A stretch of 64,000 nt of DNA, taken from contig NZ_CP119789.1 in the NCBI RefSeq assembly GCF_029338275.1, positions 1,674,001-1,738,000 on the forward strand, given 5' to 3'. This document shows positions 45,128 through 53,570 of this stretch, one piece after another. Made by a program: the position numbers and the translations under genes. Source of the stretch: Haloarcula ordinaria (GTDB taxonomy: Archaea > Halobacteriota > Halobacteria > Halobacteriales > Haloarculaceae). Below the pieces are notes generated by a model. It was not told the origin of the DNA, did not search any database, and was given only the letters and a program-made list of their open reading frames with translations. Position 1 is the first letter of the stretch. Every line of letters starts with the position of its first letter.

Positions 45128-45313
45128 TCAGCCGGACGCCGTCTCGGAACCGGTCTCGGTCGCCACGACGTCTGTCTCGGTCGTTTCAGTCACGACGACA
45201 CGCTCACAGGTGACCTCGACCGACCGCGTCAGCTGGATGCCGAAGTCAGGGCCGGTCGCCTCGACACCGATGTCGACTCGCTCACCGTTCGCGTCGCCGT
45301 CAAAGGTCACGTC
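45128..45313 (-). pseudogene. C-terminal remnant of an exported-type protein
   Basis: From about 45313 the minus strand reads as good coding sequence (DVTFDGDANGERVDIGVEAT, then a Thr/Glu-rich tail ending SGETASG-like before the stop) with GC-rich third positions. Upstream of that point the frame turns into the antisense of the next fragment. No start codon or promoter is seen at the break, so this is the 3' part of a lost gene. Confidence 0.45.
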
Positions 45314-45566
45314 GTTCGACCTCCCGCAGGGAGCACTCGACCTTCCCAGGGCAGAGGCGTCGTCGCTCGCCGACCTGGTCGATTTCGCCATCGACACCAA
45401 CAACAGCGTCATCGAGAATCCCGGTTCGGACACGTACTACGTCCGCCACGACGGGGTGTTGTACACGTACGAACCGCCTGCTCTGGACGGCGTCGACGCA
45501 TCTGAGTCCACGACCGGGTCGTCGTCGGCGTCCGGCACCGAAGCCCCCTCAACTGGGGACCAGTAG
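45306..45566 (+). pseudogene. C-terminal remnant of a DUF5305-like or related protein
   Basis: From about 45306 the plus strand reads as coding sequence: SSLADLVDFAIDTNNSVIEN, then DTYYVRHDGVLYTYEPP, then a Ser/Thr tail. This pattern resembles the C-terminal region of haloarchaeal DUF5305-type proteins, but the rest is missing and no promoter precedes it. It meets the minus-strand remnant at the same point, back to back. Confidence 0.45.
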
Positions 45567-45580
45567 CGGGGCGTTCACGC

Positions 45581-46759
45581 TCAGTTCGAGCTCACGATCT
45601 TGATGACCGCGCCCTCTTCGAGCTCCGTCTCGTCGGAGATGCGCATCTCCTTGCGCGCGTCGACCGCGTGGATGTAGCCGTCGCCGATGTCCGAGTGGAC
45701 GGCGTAGGCGAGGTCCTTCGGAGTGGAGCCCCGGGGGAGCAAGAAGGCGTCCGGGAGGACGTTGCCCTGCCCGTCGGTCCACTTCGTGTCGTTCTGGACC
45801 GGGTACGCGCTGACGTGGTCCAGCAGGTCGTAGACAGCGGTGTCCATCGCCTGCTGGACGCCGGTGCCACCCCACTGTTCCATGACGGTCCGTATCTGGT
45901 CTAAGCCCGCCCGCTGCTGGTCGCTCACGTCGCCGGTTATCTCGAAGTCGGCGTCACCGGGGTCGTAGTCGACGACGCCGGCCTTCGCGGCGTTCCGAAG
46001 GGCGAGTTCGCCGTCGGCCGTCGCCGGGACGACGATGTCGGCGGCCTCCTTCAGTCGCTCGACGTTCCCCTCGGGCGCGACGTCGGCTTTGTTCGCCACG
46101 ACGACGATGGGCTTGGTCCGCAGGCGGATCTCGCGGGCCAGCGATTCGCGGTCCTCGTCGGTCCACGCGATGGGGTCCTCTGGGTACTCCAGCTCCCGAA
46201 GGGTTCGGGCCACGTCGAGTTCGCTCGCGCCGACGCCGGCGAGCATGTCGACCAGCGCCTCGTCCAGCGAGAAGTCCGGCGAGCGGGACTGGCGCTCGAT
46301 GGACTCCCAGTTGCGGTCGACGATGCTCGCCAGCCAGAGGTCCATCTCCTCCTCGACGAAGTCGACGTCCTCGACGGGGTCGTGTTCGCCGACTTCGACG
46401 GGTTCGCCCTCTGCGTTCGTCCCGCCGGAGGCGTCGACGACGTTGCAGATGACGTCGGCGTTCGTCAGTTCGTCGAGGAACTGGTTCCCGAGGCCGCGTC
46501 CCTCGTGTGCGCCGGGGACCAGGCCGGCGACGTCGATGAGCTCGACGGGGACGTAGCGCTTGCCGTCCCGACAGTGCTCGTCACCACACCGCTCCTCGCG
46601 GTCCAGACAGGGGCACTCGGTCCGGACGTGGCTCACGCCGCGGTTGGCGTCGATGGTGGTGAACGGGTAGTTGCCGACGTCGACGTCGGCCATCGTCGCG
46701 GCCTTGTAGAATGTAGACTTGCCCGCGTTCGGCTTGCCAGCCAGCGCGATAGAGAGCAT
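45581..46759 (-). CDS. OBG-family GTPase, YchF-like with TGS domain
   Basis: 392 residues. G1 GKPNAGKST, G3 DVAGLVPGA and G4 NKAD are intact; the NKAD form predicts GTP rather than the ATP preference of bacterial YchF. Residues 50-70 carry CPCLDREERCGDEHC, a cysteine cluster that may bind metal. The C-terminal TGS domain ends GAVIKIVSSN. Probably a ribosome-associated GTPase. Single gene. Confidence 0.92.
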   Translation of the reverse strand: MLSIALAGKPNAGKSTFYKAATMADVDVGNYPFTTIDANRGVSHVRTECPCLDREERCGDEHCRDGKRYVPVELIDVAGLVPGAHEGRGLGNQFLDELTNADVICNVVDASGGTNAEGEPVEVGEHDPVEDVDFVEEEMDLWLASIVDRNWESIERQSRSPDFSLDEALVDMLAGVGASELDVARTLRELEYPEDPIAWTDEDRESLAREIRLRTKPIVVVANKADVAPEGNVERLKEAADIVVPATADGELALRNAAKAGVVDYDPGDADFEITGDVSDQQRAGLDQIRTVMEQWGGTGVQQAMDTAVYDLLDHVSAYPVQNDTKWTDGQGNVLPDAFLLPRGSTPKDLAYAVHSDIGDGYIHAVDARKEMRISDETELEEGAVIKIVSSN

Positions 46760-46855
46760 GCGACGACCTATCAGTGCCCCGCGAAAGCCGGTTTCGGTTC
46801 GACGGCAGTTTGACTGTCCCCAGCAACTATTGCCGTCTCGGTGCCACGTTCAGGT

Positions 46856-47284
46856 ATGTCCCCGCAGGCTCGCTCCGACCGCCAGCTGCTTCGCGCCGTG
46901 GTCGCGCTGGCGGTGGGCCTCGGCATCGCCGCACGACTGCTGGCCGTCGACTTCGTCCCGACCTGGCTCTACATCGGGTCCGTCACGCTCGATACTATCA
47001 GCCTGCTAACGTTCGTGCTCGGTGGTGTCGTCGCTGCGGACTGGCTTCAGCGCCGGGTCGCCGGCGGCCGCGACACCACGGTTGGCGACGGGACTGGGCT
47101 CCTGGGAGTTCTGACCATCCTCGCGTCGGTGTTCGCGCAGGTCTCGCTGAATACGTCCAACGGCGGCGTCTTCTTCGCCAGCGTCCCGGCGTTGCTACTG
47201 GGGAGTCTCCTGGTAGCCGTGGTACTCGCACGCTCTGGGTATCGGGTGGTACGCGGTACGCACACCGACGACCTCGGCGCCTGA
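46856..47284 (+). CDS. hypothetical membrane protein
   Basis: 142 residues from ATG 46856 (an in-frame GTG at 46841 is an alternative). Four hydrophobic segments, with AVVALAVGLGIAARLLAVDF first and VPALLLGSLLVAVVLARSGY last. No family is recognised. It ends next to the convergent bactofilin-like gene. Confidence 0.65.
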   Translation: MSPQARSDRQLLRAVVALAVGLGIAARLLAVDFVPTWLYIGSVTLDTISLLTFVLGGVVAADWLQRRVAGGRDTTVGDGTGLLGVLTILASVFAQVSLNTSNGGVFFASVPALLLGSLLVAVVLARSGYRVVRGTHTDDLGA

Positions 47285-47285
47285 C

Positions 47286-48338
47286 TCAGTTGGAGGCTTC
47301 GGCCGATTCGCTTTCTGACTCGGGTTCCTCCTCGGCTCCGCTGTCGGCAGCGCCGCCGTCGGCGTCGTCTTCGCCCTCGACTGGCTCCTCATCGGCAGCC
47401 TCCTGCTCTCCCTCGTCCTCGGTCTCGCCGCCGTGTTCGAGTTCCTCTGCCATCTCGGCCATCGCGGCGGCGGACTCGTCGGGCCGGTCGAGGACCTCCT
47501 CGGTGTGCATCCGCATCTCCTCGCGGGCGCGGATGGTTCCATCGACGGTCGCGTTCTCGTGGAGATGGACCGTCTTCGCCGAAATATCGCCCCACACCTT
47601 CGCGCCGGGGCCGATGCGGACGTCGCCGTTCCGGGTGGTCACGTCGCCTTTGATTTCGGTGCCACGACCCACGACGATATCTGTCCGGGCGCGGAGGCTT
47701 CCGAAGACGACGTTGTCGCGCCCGACTTCGAGGGACTTCGCGCGGATGTTGCCGTGGAGCCGGCAGTCGTCGCCGACCGTCGCCGGCGTCGAGACGCGCC
47801 AGGCGTCGTCCGAGACGGTCGCGCCCCGCGGGATACGAATCGGGTCGTGCTCGCTCTCGTCGCCCAGCATCTCGTCGAGCACCTCCTTCGCGGCGGCTTC
47901 CTCGCCGATTCGGAGCAGCTGCGAGAGGTAGACGAAAAGGAAGACGATGGTCGGCATCGGGTTCCGGATGACGATCCAGCCGTTGGCCTCGAACCCCTCC
48001 TCGATGTCGACGTCGTCACCGATGTCGAGGTCGCCAGCCACGCGGAGCTCGCCACCGATGTGGACGCGTTCGCCGATGTAGGCGTCCTCGCCGACGAGTA
48101 CGTCGTCCTGGACGTCACACCACATGTCGAGTCGGCAGTCGCCCTCGGCCTCGATGTGACCGCCGAAGCGGACGCGTTCGTCGGCGACGACCGACCGGCC
48201 GCGGACGCCGAACTCCACGGTGCTCTGCCCGCCGATGAGCACGTCGCCATCGGTCACGAGGTCGTGTTCCTCGACGGTCGTGCCGTCGGGGATGGCCAGT
48301 TCGGAGAGCGGGTCAGAGCCGAATTGCACGTCGTGCAT
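47286..48338 (-). CDS. bactofilin-like polymer-forming cytoskeletal protein
   Basis: 350 residues. Two beta-helix blocks with short hexapeptide-type repeats: residues about 25-120 (VLIGGQSTVEFGVRGRSVVA, ERVHIGGELRVAGDLDIGDD) and about 175-270 (NVVFGSLRARTDIVVGRGTE). They are separated by a hydrophobic helix (PTIVFLFVYLSQLLRIGEEA) and followed by an acidic tail of about 70 residues. Related archaeal proteins (halofilins) shape cells. The TATA-like TTTAATACG 25 bases before the ATG gives a leaderless transcript. Confidence 0.75.
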   Translation of the reverse strand: MHDVQFGSDPLSELAIPDGTTVEEHDLVTDGDVLIGGQSTVEFGVRGRSVVADERVRFGGHIEAEGDCRLDMWCDVQDDVLVGEDAYIGERVHIGGELRVAGDLDIGDDVDIEEGFEANGWIVIRNPMPTIVFLFVYLSQLLRIGEEAAAKEVLDEMLGDESEHDPIRIPRGATVSDDAWRVSTPATVGDDCRLHGNIRAKSLEVGRDNVVFGSLRARTDIVVGRGTEIKGDVTTRNGDVRIGPGAKVWGDISAKTVHLHENATVDGTIRAREEMRMHTEEVLDRPDESAAAMAEMAEELEHGGETEDEGEQEAADEEPVEGEDDADGGAADSGAEEEPESESESAEASN

Positions 48339-48535
48339 GTGGGAATCAGACGTATTAAACCCTCAGGACGTGCAAGACGGGCGTCTGACGTGCGTCTGAC
48401 GCCCTCGTCGCGACCTGTGGGGGAGGTGGGTGCTATGCCAGTCGGGCGGGGACAGTGGGGCCCTCCGAGTCGCCAAACAGGGCGTTGCTCCCGCGAGAGA
48501 CTACACTTTTATCCGGTCGCCGCCTATTGATTACC

Positions 48536-48733
48536 ATGACTGTCCTTTCGTTCGACGAGCAGGGCGTCGACGTCGTGTACGAGGGCACCGAGTTCAGACT
48601 CGAGAAGGACCTCATCGAAGACGCGACACAGAAGTCCTACCCGGACGTCACCGACCACGAAGTCCTGCAGATGGTCGAACCCGACCCGTCACTGTCCGGG
48701 CAACCCCAGCGCATCGCCGAAATCGTGCGGTGA
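48536..48733 (+). CDS. DUF5800 family protein
   Basis: 65 residues from ATG 48536. FDEQGVDVVYEGTEFRLEKD and DVTDHEVLQMVEPDPSLSGQ are the family signature of this small haloarchaeal group. Function is unknown. TATA-like ACTTTTATCC at 48505-48514 fits a leaderless start. Confidence 0.85.
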   Translation: MTVLSFDEQGVDVVYEGTEFRLEKDLIEDATQKSYPDVTDHEVLQMVEPDPSLSGQPQRIAEIVR

Positions 48734-48899
48734 CGGCGGACTGTCGTGGTAACGTTCCCACGAAGGATTCAATCCCTCGTGAGAAAATATACGAATTCTA
48801 CTAATTACGCCGCTGTCTGGCGATACCAGCGCGGCGAAATCGTGGCAAAAACCCACAATGGCGGCAAGCATTTACGTCCGAAAAGACGAGTGAGTGTTA

Positions 48900-50066
48900 A
48901 TGTCAAACCCACGTGTCGCCGGGGCCGGTGTCACGAAGTTCGGAAAACATCCCGAACGCACCGGCCGCGATCTGTTTGCCGAAGCGGGCCTCGAAGCACT
49001 CGACCAGTCCGGGGTCGACCCCGACGACGTCGACGCCCTCTTCTACGGGAACTTCATGGGCGAACTCGCGGAGCACCAGGGCCACCAGGGCCCGCTGATG
49101 GCGGAGGCCATCGGCCTGGACGTGCCGGCGACCCGCTTCGAGGCTGCCTGCGCGTCGGCCGGCGCGACCGTCCGGGCGGCGGTCAAAGACCTCCGTAACG
49201 GTGAGGCCGACGTCATCGTCGTGGGCGGCGCCGAGCGGATGACCAACATCGGGACGGCCGCCGCCACCGACGCGCTGGCTATCGCCGCCGACGACCTCTA
49301 CGAGGTCCGCGCGGGGATGACGTTCCCGGGCGCCTACGCGCTGATGGCGCGTTCGTACTTCGAGGCGTACGGTGGTTCTCGCGAGGACCTGGCGCACATC
49401 GCCGTGAAGAACCACGAGCACGCGCTGGTCAACGACCACGCCCAGATTCAGAAGGAGATCACCGTCGAGGACGCGCTGGAGGCGCCGACAATCGCCAGTC
49501 CGCTGGGGCTGTACGACTCCTGTCCCATCACGGACGGCGCGGCGGCCGCCGTCCTCACCAGCGAGGCGTACGCCGAGGACCATGGACTCGATGCACCGGT
49601 GGCTGTCAGCGGGACCGGTCAGGGCGGCGACAACCTCGCGCTGCAGGACCGGGACCACTTCGCGCAGACGCCGGCCGCCGACAAGGCCGCCCGGGAGGCA
49701 TACGCGGACGCCGGCGTGAGTGCGGCGGACGTCGACGTCGCCGAGGTTCACGACTGTTTCACCATCGCCGAGGTCCTTGCCATCGAGTCGCTCGGGCTCT
49801 ACGAGCGCGGCGAGGGCATCACGGCAGCGACCGACGGGGAGACGTCCCGCCACGGCGACCTGCCGGTCAACCTCTCGGGTGGCCTGAAAGCCAAGGGCCA
49901 CCCGGTCGGCGCAACGGGCGTCGCACAGCTGGCGACCATCGCGTGGGTCCTCGACGGGTCCCACCCGCGCGCCGACGCCGTCGAGGACGGTCGGGTCGGC
50001 GTCTGTCACAACGCCGGCGGGACCGTCGCCTCTACCACGGTCCACGTCCTGGAGGTGGCGGAATGA
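48900..50066 (+). CDS. thiolase-family acetyl-CoA acetyltransferase (SCP2-type)
   Basis: 388 residues from ATG 48900. FEAACASAGATVRAAV holds the nucleophilic Cys, GGLKAKGHPVGATGVAQLA the catalytic His and VCHNAGGTVAST the C-terminal loop with His; VHDCFTIAEVLAIE is also conserved. It overlaps, by ATGA, a zinc-ribbon OB-fold gene. In haloarchaea such a pair forms a two-subunit beta-ketothiolase, reported for PhaA/BktB of Haloferax mediterranei in polyhydroxyalkanoate synthesis. It may make or cleave beta-ketoacyl-CoA. Confidence 0.88.
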   Translation: MSNPRVAGAGVTKFGKHPERTGRDLFAEAGLEALDQSGVDPDDVDALFYGNFMGELAEHQGHQGPLMAEAIGLDVPATRFEAACASAGATVRAAVKDLRNGEADVIVVGGAERMTNIGTAAATDALAIAADDLYEVRAGMTFPGAYALMARSYFEAYGGSREDLAHIAVKNHEHALVNDHAQIQKEITVEDALEAPTIASPLGLYDSCPITDGAAAAVLTSEAYAEDHGLDAPVAVSGTGQGGDNLALQDRDHFAQTPAADKAAREAYADAGVSAADVDVAEVHDCFTIAEVLAIESLGLYERGEGITAATDGETSRHGDLPVNLSGGLKAKGHPVGATGVAQLATIAWVLDGSHPRADAVEDGRVGVCHNAGGTVASTTVHVLEVAE

Positions 50067-50449
50067 TCGACGCGGCCCCCGACGGCGCGTACGACGCGTG
50101 GCTCGACAGTATCGAGGACGACGCGCCCTACTACCTCGAGTGCGAGAACGGCCACGGCTGGCTCCCGCCACGTCGCATCTGTCCGGAGTGCCGGTCCCGG
50201 GACCTGACCGAGGAACCGCTCCCCGACTCCGGCGAGGTGACGACGCACACGACCATCACCGTCCCGACGCCGCAGTTCGAGGACGACGCGCCCTACGTGA
50301 CCGCCGTCGTGGACTTCGGCCCAGTCTCGATTACCGGGATTGTCCGTGGCATCGACCCCGAGGACGTCGCTATCGGAACGGTCGTCGGACTGGAGGTCGG
50401 CGAGCGGGTGACCACGGGCGACCGGGCCGTGGTGTTCCGACCGCGCTGA
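50063..50449 (+). CDS. zinc-ribbon OB-fold (DUF35) thiolase partner
   Basis: 128 residues from ATG 50063. A rubredoxin-like zinc ribbon (YYLECENGHGWLPPRRICPE with CPEC) is followed by an OB fold (VTAVVDFGPVSITGIVRG). This is the small beta subunit needed by haloarchaeal-type thiolases. The strong Shine-Dalgarno GGAGGTGG just upstream and ATGA overlap set the start and coupling. Confidence 0.9.
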   Translation: MIDAAPDGAYDAWLDSIEDDAPYYLECENGHGWLPPRRICPECRSRDLTEEPLPDSGEVTTHTTITVPTPQFEDDAPYVTAVVDFGPVSITGIVRGIDPEDVAIGTVVGLEVGERVTTGDRAVVFRPR

Positions 50450-50463
50450 GCGGTTCGAACGAG

Positions 50464-51402
50464 TTATTCGACAGTCACGGATGTCGTCTCGCCGCGAACG
50501 ACGGTGACGAACTGGTCCGGGTGTTCGACGTGCGGGAGCAAGAGCGAGTCGCTGAACACGATGAGCCGCGCGTCGGCGCGTTCGGCCAGCTCGCGGCCGT
50601 CGGAGAGCGGCGTGATGTCGGCGTCCTCGCCCCAGACCAGCGTGGTCGGGACGTCGAGCGATTCGAGCACCGCTCCGAGGTCCGCCTGTGGGTCGAGGAA
50701 CCCGGAGACGAACGACGCTGGCGCGAACCGGGCGCCCGGCTGGTGGCCGCTCTGCCACTCGTAGTCGACGACCTCGGCTGTGAGTTTGTCCATGTCGTAG
50801 TAGCCGTGGTCGGCGTGGAAGTGTCGGATGGAGGCCTTCGAGACGATGAGGTTGTAGATGGCCTGGCCGACGACGGGCGCGCGCAGCAGCGACCGGAGCC
50901 AGACGTTCCCGCCGCCCATCGAGGAGTCGGTCGGACAGACGAGGACGAGTTCCGAGACGTCGACGTCCTGGGCGGCCGACGCGGCGTAGGCGCCGGTCAG
51001 CGAGGAGGCGATGACCGTCGGGTCGGTAGCCTCCTCGTCGAGGAAGTCACGGACGAACGTCGTCAGCAGCGAGGCGGAGTACAGCAGTGGCGGCCGGTCG
51101 GACTGCCCGAAACCGGGGAGGTCCGGCGCGAGGACGTGGTAGTCCTCGGCCAGTTCGTCGACGACCGTGTAGAACTCGTGGCTCGACCCGGCCGCGTTGA
51201 TGCCGTGCAACAACACGAGGTCCGGGTCCGACGGGTCGCCGAGTTCCGTGTACGCGATATCGAACCCGCGCCAGCGGTAGGACCGCTGCGTTCCCGGGAG
51301 GAACGGGTCGAACTCCTCGGGCGATGACCGGAGCAGTCGGTTGGCAAGCGCCGCCGCGCCGACGGTTCCCGCGGCCAGCCCGAGTGCGTTTCTGAGTCTC
51401 AT
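50464..51402 (-). CDS. alpha/beta hydrolase
   Basis: 312 residues. An N-terminal membrane helix or signal-like segment (NALGLAAGTVGAAALANRLL) precedes the fold. VLLHGINAAGSSHEF gives the oxyanion loop; catalytic Asp is in WGEDADITPL and His in LPHVEHPDQF. The nucleophile elbow reads IASSLTG in place of GxSxGG, so both flanking glycines are changed. Substrate is unknown. Confidence 0.82.
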   Translation of the reverse strand: MRLRNALGLAAGTVGAAALANRLLRSSPEEFDPFLPGTQRSYRWRGFDIAYTELGDPSDPDLVLLHGINAAGSSHEFYTVVDELAEDYHVLAPDLPGFGQSDRPPLLYSASLLTTFVRDFLDEEATDPTVIASSLTGAYAASAAQDVDVSELVLVCPTDSSMGGGNVWLRSLLRAPVVGQAIYNLIVSKASIRHFHADHGYYDMDKLTAEVVDYEWQSGHQPGARFAPASFVSGFLDPQADLGAVLESLDVPTTLVWGEDADITPLSDGRELAERADARLIVFSDSLLLPHVEHPDQFVTVVRGETTSVTVE

Positions 51403-51479
51403 GCCCGACCGTAGGGGGCTGAGACTCTAATACGTAATGGACGCGACACGTCCTGTGCCGGCCACGGGATAGTCTCCGA

Positions 51480-52526
51480 CTACGCGTCGCGGTCCAGACA
51501 CTCCCGGAGCGGCGCCAGCACATCGTCGACGACCGTGTAGGGGTCCGTCTCGCGAGCCACGACGTCACTGATGGCCTGGTCGATGCCACCCTTGCGGTCG
51601 AGCTCACGGGTGACGAGGCCGTTGGCGTCCTCGCGCAGGAGGGTGCGAATCTCGGCGGCGAACCGCGCCCGTTCCTGCTCGTCGCGTCGCCCCGTCCGGT
51701 CGAGGAAGTCGCCGTGGTCGGCAAGCGCCGTGATGAACTCGTCGACGCCCTCGGCGCGGTTCGCCACGGTCTCCACGATGGGCGGGGACCACGACTCGGT
51801 GGCTGTCTCGTCGTCTGGGCCCACCTCGTCGGGCCCGGCGTGGGTTTCAGCATGTTGGTCTGGGCCGTGGTGACCGCCCCGACCCTGGCCACCCCGGTTC
51901 TGGAGCATCTCTCTGAGCTGTTGGACGGTGCGGTCGGCGCCGTCCAGGTCGGCCTTATTGACGACGAAGACGTCGCCGATTTCGAGGATGCCGGCCTTGA
52001 GCATCTGGACGTCGTCGCCGCTGCCGGGCGGGACGAGTACGGCGACCGTGTCGGCCGTGCGGACGATGTCGACCTCGTTCTGTCCAGCGCCGACCGTCTC
52101 GACGATTATCTTGTCCTTGCCGAAGGCGTCCAGCGCGGTGACTGCGTCGGTCGTCGCCGTCGAGAGGCCGCCCAGCGACCCGCGGGCTGACATCGACCGG
52201 AAGAACACGTCCATGTCGCCAGCGTTCGACGCCATCCGGATGCGGTCGCCCAGCACCGCGCCCCCCGAGTACGGCGAGGAGGGGTCGATGGCGATGACGC
52301 CGACGGTCAGCCCCTCCTTGCGATAGGCCGCCGCCACCTTGTCGACCAGTGTCGATTTGCCGGCGCCGGGGCTGCCCGTGACGCCGACGATGTCCGCGTC
52401 GCCCGTGTGCTGGTGGAGGTCCGAGACGACGTCGCGGTAGCCCGGTGACCGGTTCTCTATCTTCGTGATGACACGGGCCAGCGCGCTGTGCTTGCCCGCG
52501 AGGAGGTCCTCGACGAGGTCACTCAT
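51480..52526 (-). CDS. meaB: methylmalonyl-CoA mutase-associated GTPase MeaB
   Basis: 348 residues. GVTGSPGAGKSTLVDKV (P-loop), AIDPSSPYSGGAVLGDR, TVGAGQNEVDIV and VVNKADLDGADR match MeaB/ArgK G3E GTPases that load and protect adenosylcobalamin in the mutase. Residues about 211-245 are a His/Gly/Asp-rich insertion (GRGGHHGPDQHAETHAGPDE). It overlaps the mutase B12-subunit gene by ATGA. Confidence 0.92.
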   Translation of the reverse strand: MSDLVEDLLAGKHSALARVITKIENRSPGYRDVVSDLHQHTGDADIVGVTGSPGAGKSTLVDKVAAAYRKEGLTVGVIAIDPSSPYSGGAVLGDRIRMASNAGDMDVFFRSMSARGSLGGLSTATTDAVTALDAFGKDKIIVETVGAGQNEVDIVRTADTVAVLVPPGSGDDVQMLKAGILEIGDVFVVNKADLDGADRTVQQLREMLQNRGGQGRGGHHGPDQHAETHAGPDEVGPDDETATESWSPPIVETVANRAEGVDEFITALADHGDFLDRTGRRDEQERARFAAEIRTLLREDANGLVTRELDRKGGIDQAISDVVARETDPYTVVDDVLAPLRECLDRDA

Positions 52527-52945
52527 CGCTCGGGCGCGTGCTCGCGGATGTACGTGATCATCTCCTCCATGGACGCGCCGGGCCCGAATATCTCGTCGAC
52601 GCCCTGCGCGCGAAGTTCTTCTTTGTCGTCTTCGGGGACGATGCCGCCGACGAGGACCAGTCGGTCGTCGAAGGCGTCGTACTCCTTGAGGCCGTCGAGT
52701 ATCTTCGGAACTAGCGTGTTGTGGGCGCCCGAGAGGATAGAGATGCCCACGACGTCGACGTCTTCCTGGACGGCGGCCTGAACCACTTCGTCCGGCGAGC
52801 GGTGCAGTCCGGAGTAGATGACCTCGAACCCGGCGTCACGGAGCGCACGGGCGATGACGTGGGCCCCGCGGTCGTGGCCGTCGAGGCCCACCTTCGCGAC
52901 CAGACAGCGTATCGTCCGCCCGCTCTGTTCGTGCTCGACACTCAT
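52523..52945 (-). CDS. methylmalonyl-CoA mutase, cobalamin-binding C-terminal subunit
   Basis: 140 residues from ATG 52945. CLVAKVGLDGHDRGAHVIAR contains the DxHxxG B12 lower-ligand motif; LSGAHNTLVPKILDGL and LVGGIVPEDDKEEL complete the fold. It pairs with a separate large TIM-barrel subunit not in this window. The enzyme converts methylmalonyl-CoA to succinyl-CoA. Co-translated with meaB. Confidence 0.93.
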   Translation of the reverse strand: MSVEHEQSGRTIRCLVAKVGLDGHDRGAHVIARALRDAGFEVIYSGLHRSPDEVVQAAVQEDVDVVGISILSGAHNTLVPKILDGLKEYDAFDDRLVLVGGIVPEDDKEELRAQGVDEIFGPGASMEEMITYIREHAPER

Positions 52946-53000
52946 GCAAACCTCTACCACGTCCGGTGGTTTGATTCTTGCCCACCGAAGGGTCCACCGC

Positions 53001-53135
53001 TTACGCCGCGAAGACCAGGAAGGGCACGACGAACAGCAAGACGAACAGGACGAGGAGTATCAGGCCGTACCCCGCGAGGGTGCCGGCCGCCGCTAGCCAC
53101 GCCGGGTGGTCGAACTGCGAGCGTAGAGTGGCCAT
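53001..53135 (-). CDS. small membrane protein
   Basis: 44 residues, ATG 53135 to TAA 53001-53003. MATLRSQFDHPAWLAAAG then the helix GLILLVLFVLLFVVPFLVF. A TATA-like element (CTATCCACTAATATGG) sits just before the ATG. Unannotated size class; coding because of the clean helix, start and stop. Confidence 0.5.
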   Translation of the reverse strand: MATLRSQFDHPAWLAAAGTLAGYGLILLVLFVLLFVVPFLVFAA

Positions 53136-53185
53136 ATTAGTGGATAGACCCGGGCTGATTTAGTGATTCTGGCGTGAGCGGATTC

Positions 53186-53473
53186 TCACATCCCCATGTC
53201 GTCGGCCGCCTCGGGAATCGGGAGCGCGTGTTGCGACACGCCGAGCAACTCCGCCGCGTGGTCCAGCGCCATGTCGAACCCGTAGTACCGCTCGAGTTCG
53301 TCGCCGTCGGCGGTGGGCCGGACCTTGAGCATCGCGTAGCCCTCGATGTTCTGTGTGACCGCCGCCGTCCCGGACTCGCTCTCGAAGGTCAGTACGCGTT
53401 CTTCGTCCGTCTCGTAGTAGCGGGCGGTGACGCCGTCTGCCGACGCCTCGGTCGTGGACTCGGACTCGGTCAT
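53186..53473 (-). CDS. haloarchaeal hypothetical protein
   Basis: 95 residues from ATG 53473. An acidic N-terminus (MTESESTTEASADGVTARYY) precedes a small beta-rich domain (RVLTFESESGTAAVTQNIEG). Family not recognised with certainty. It is divergent from the HTTM gene. Confidence 0.65.
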   Translation of the reverse strand: MTESESTTEASADGVTARYYETDEERVLTFESESGTAAVTQNIEGYAMLKVRPTADGDELERYYGFDMALDHAAELLGVSQHALPIPEAADDMGM

Positions 53474-53570
53474 CGACGCGGAGTTAGGACTCGCCGTAGT
53501 GAAAGCTGTCGGTGCCGGCCGCGGCGGGACTGGAAGATTTATGCGCCGCTCTCTGCACCGTTCAGTCAGG

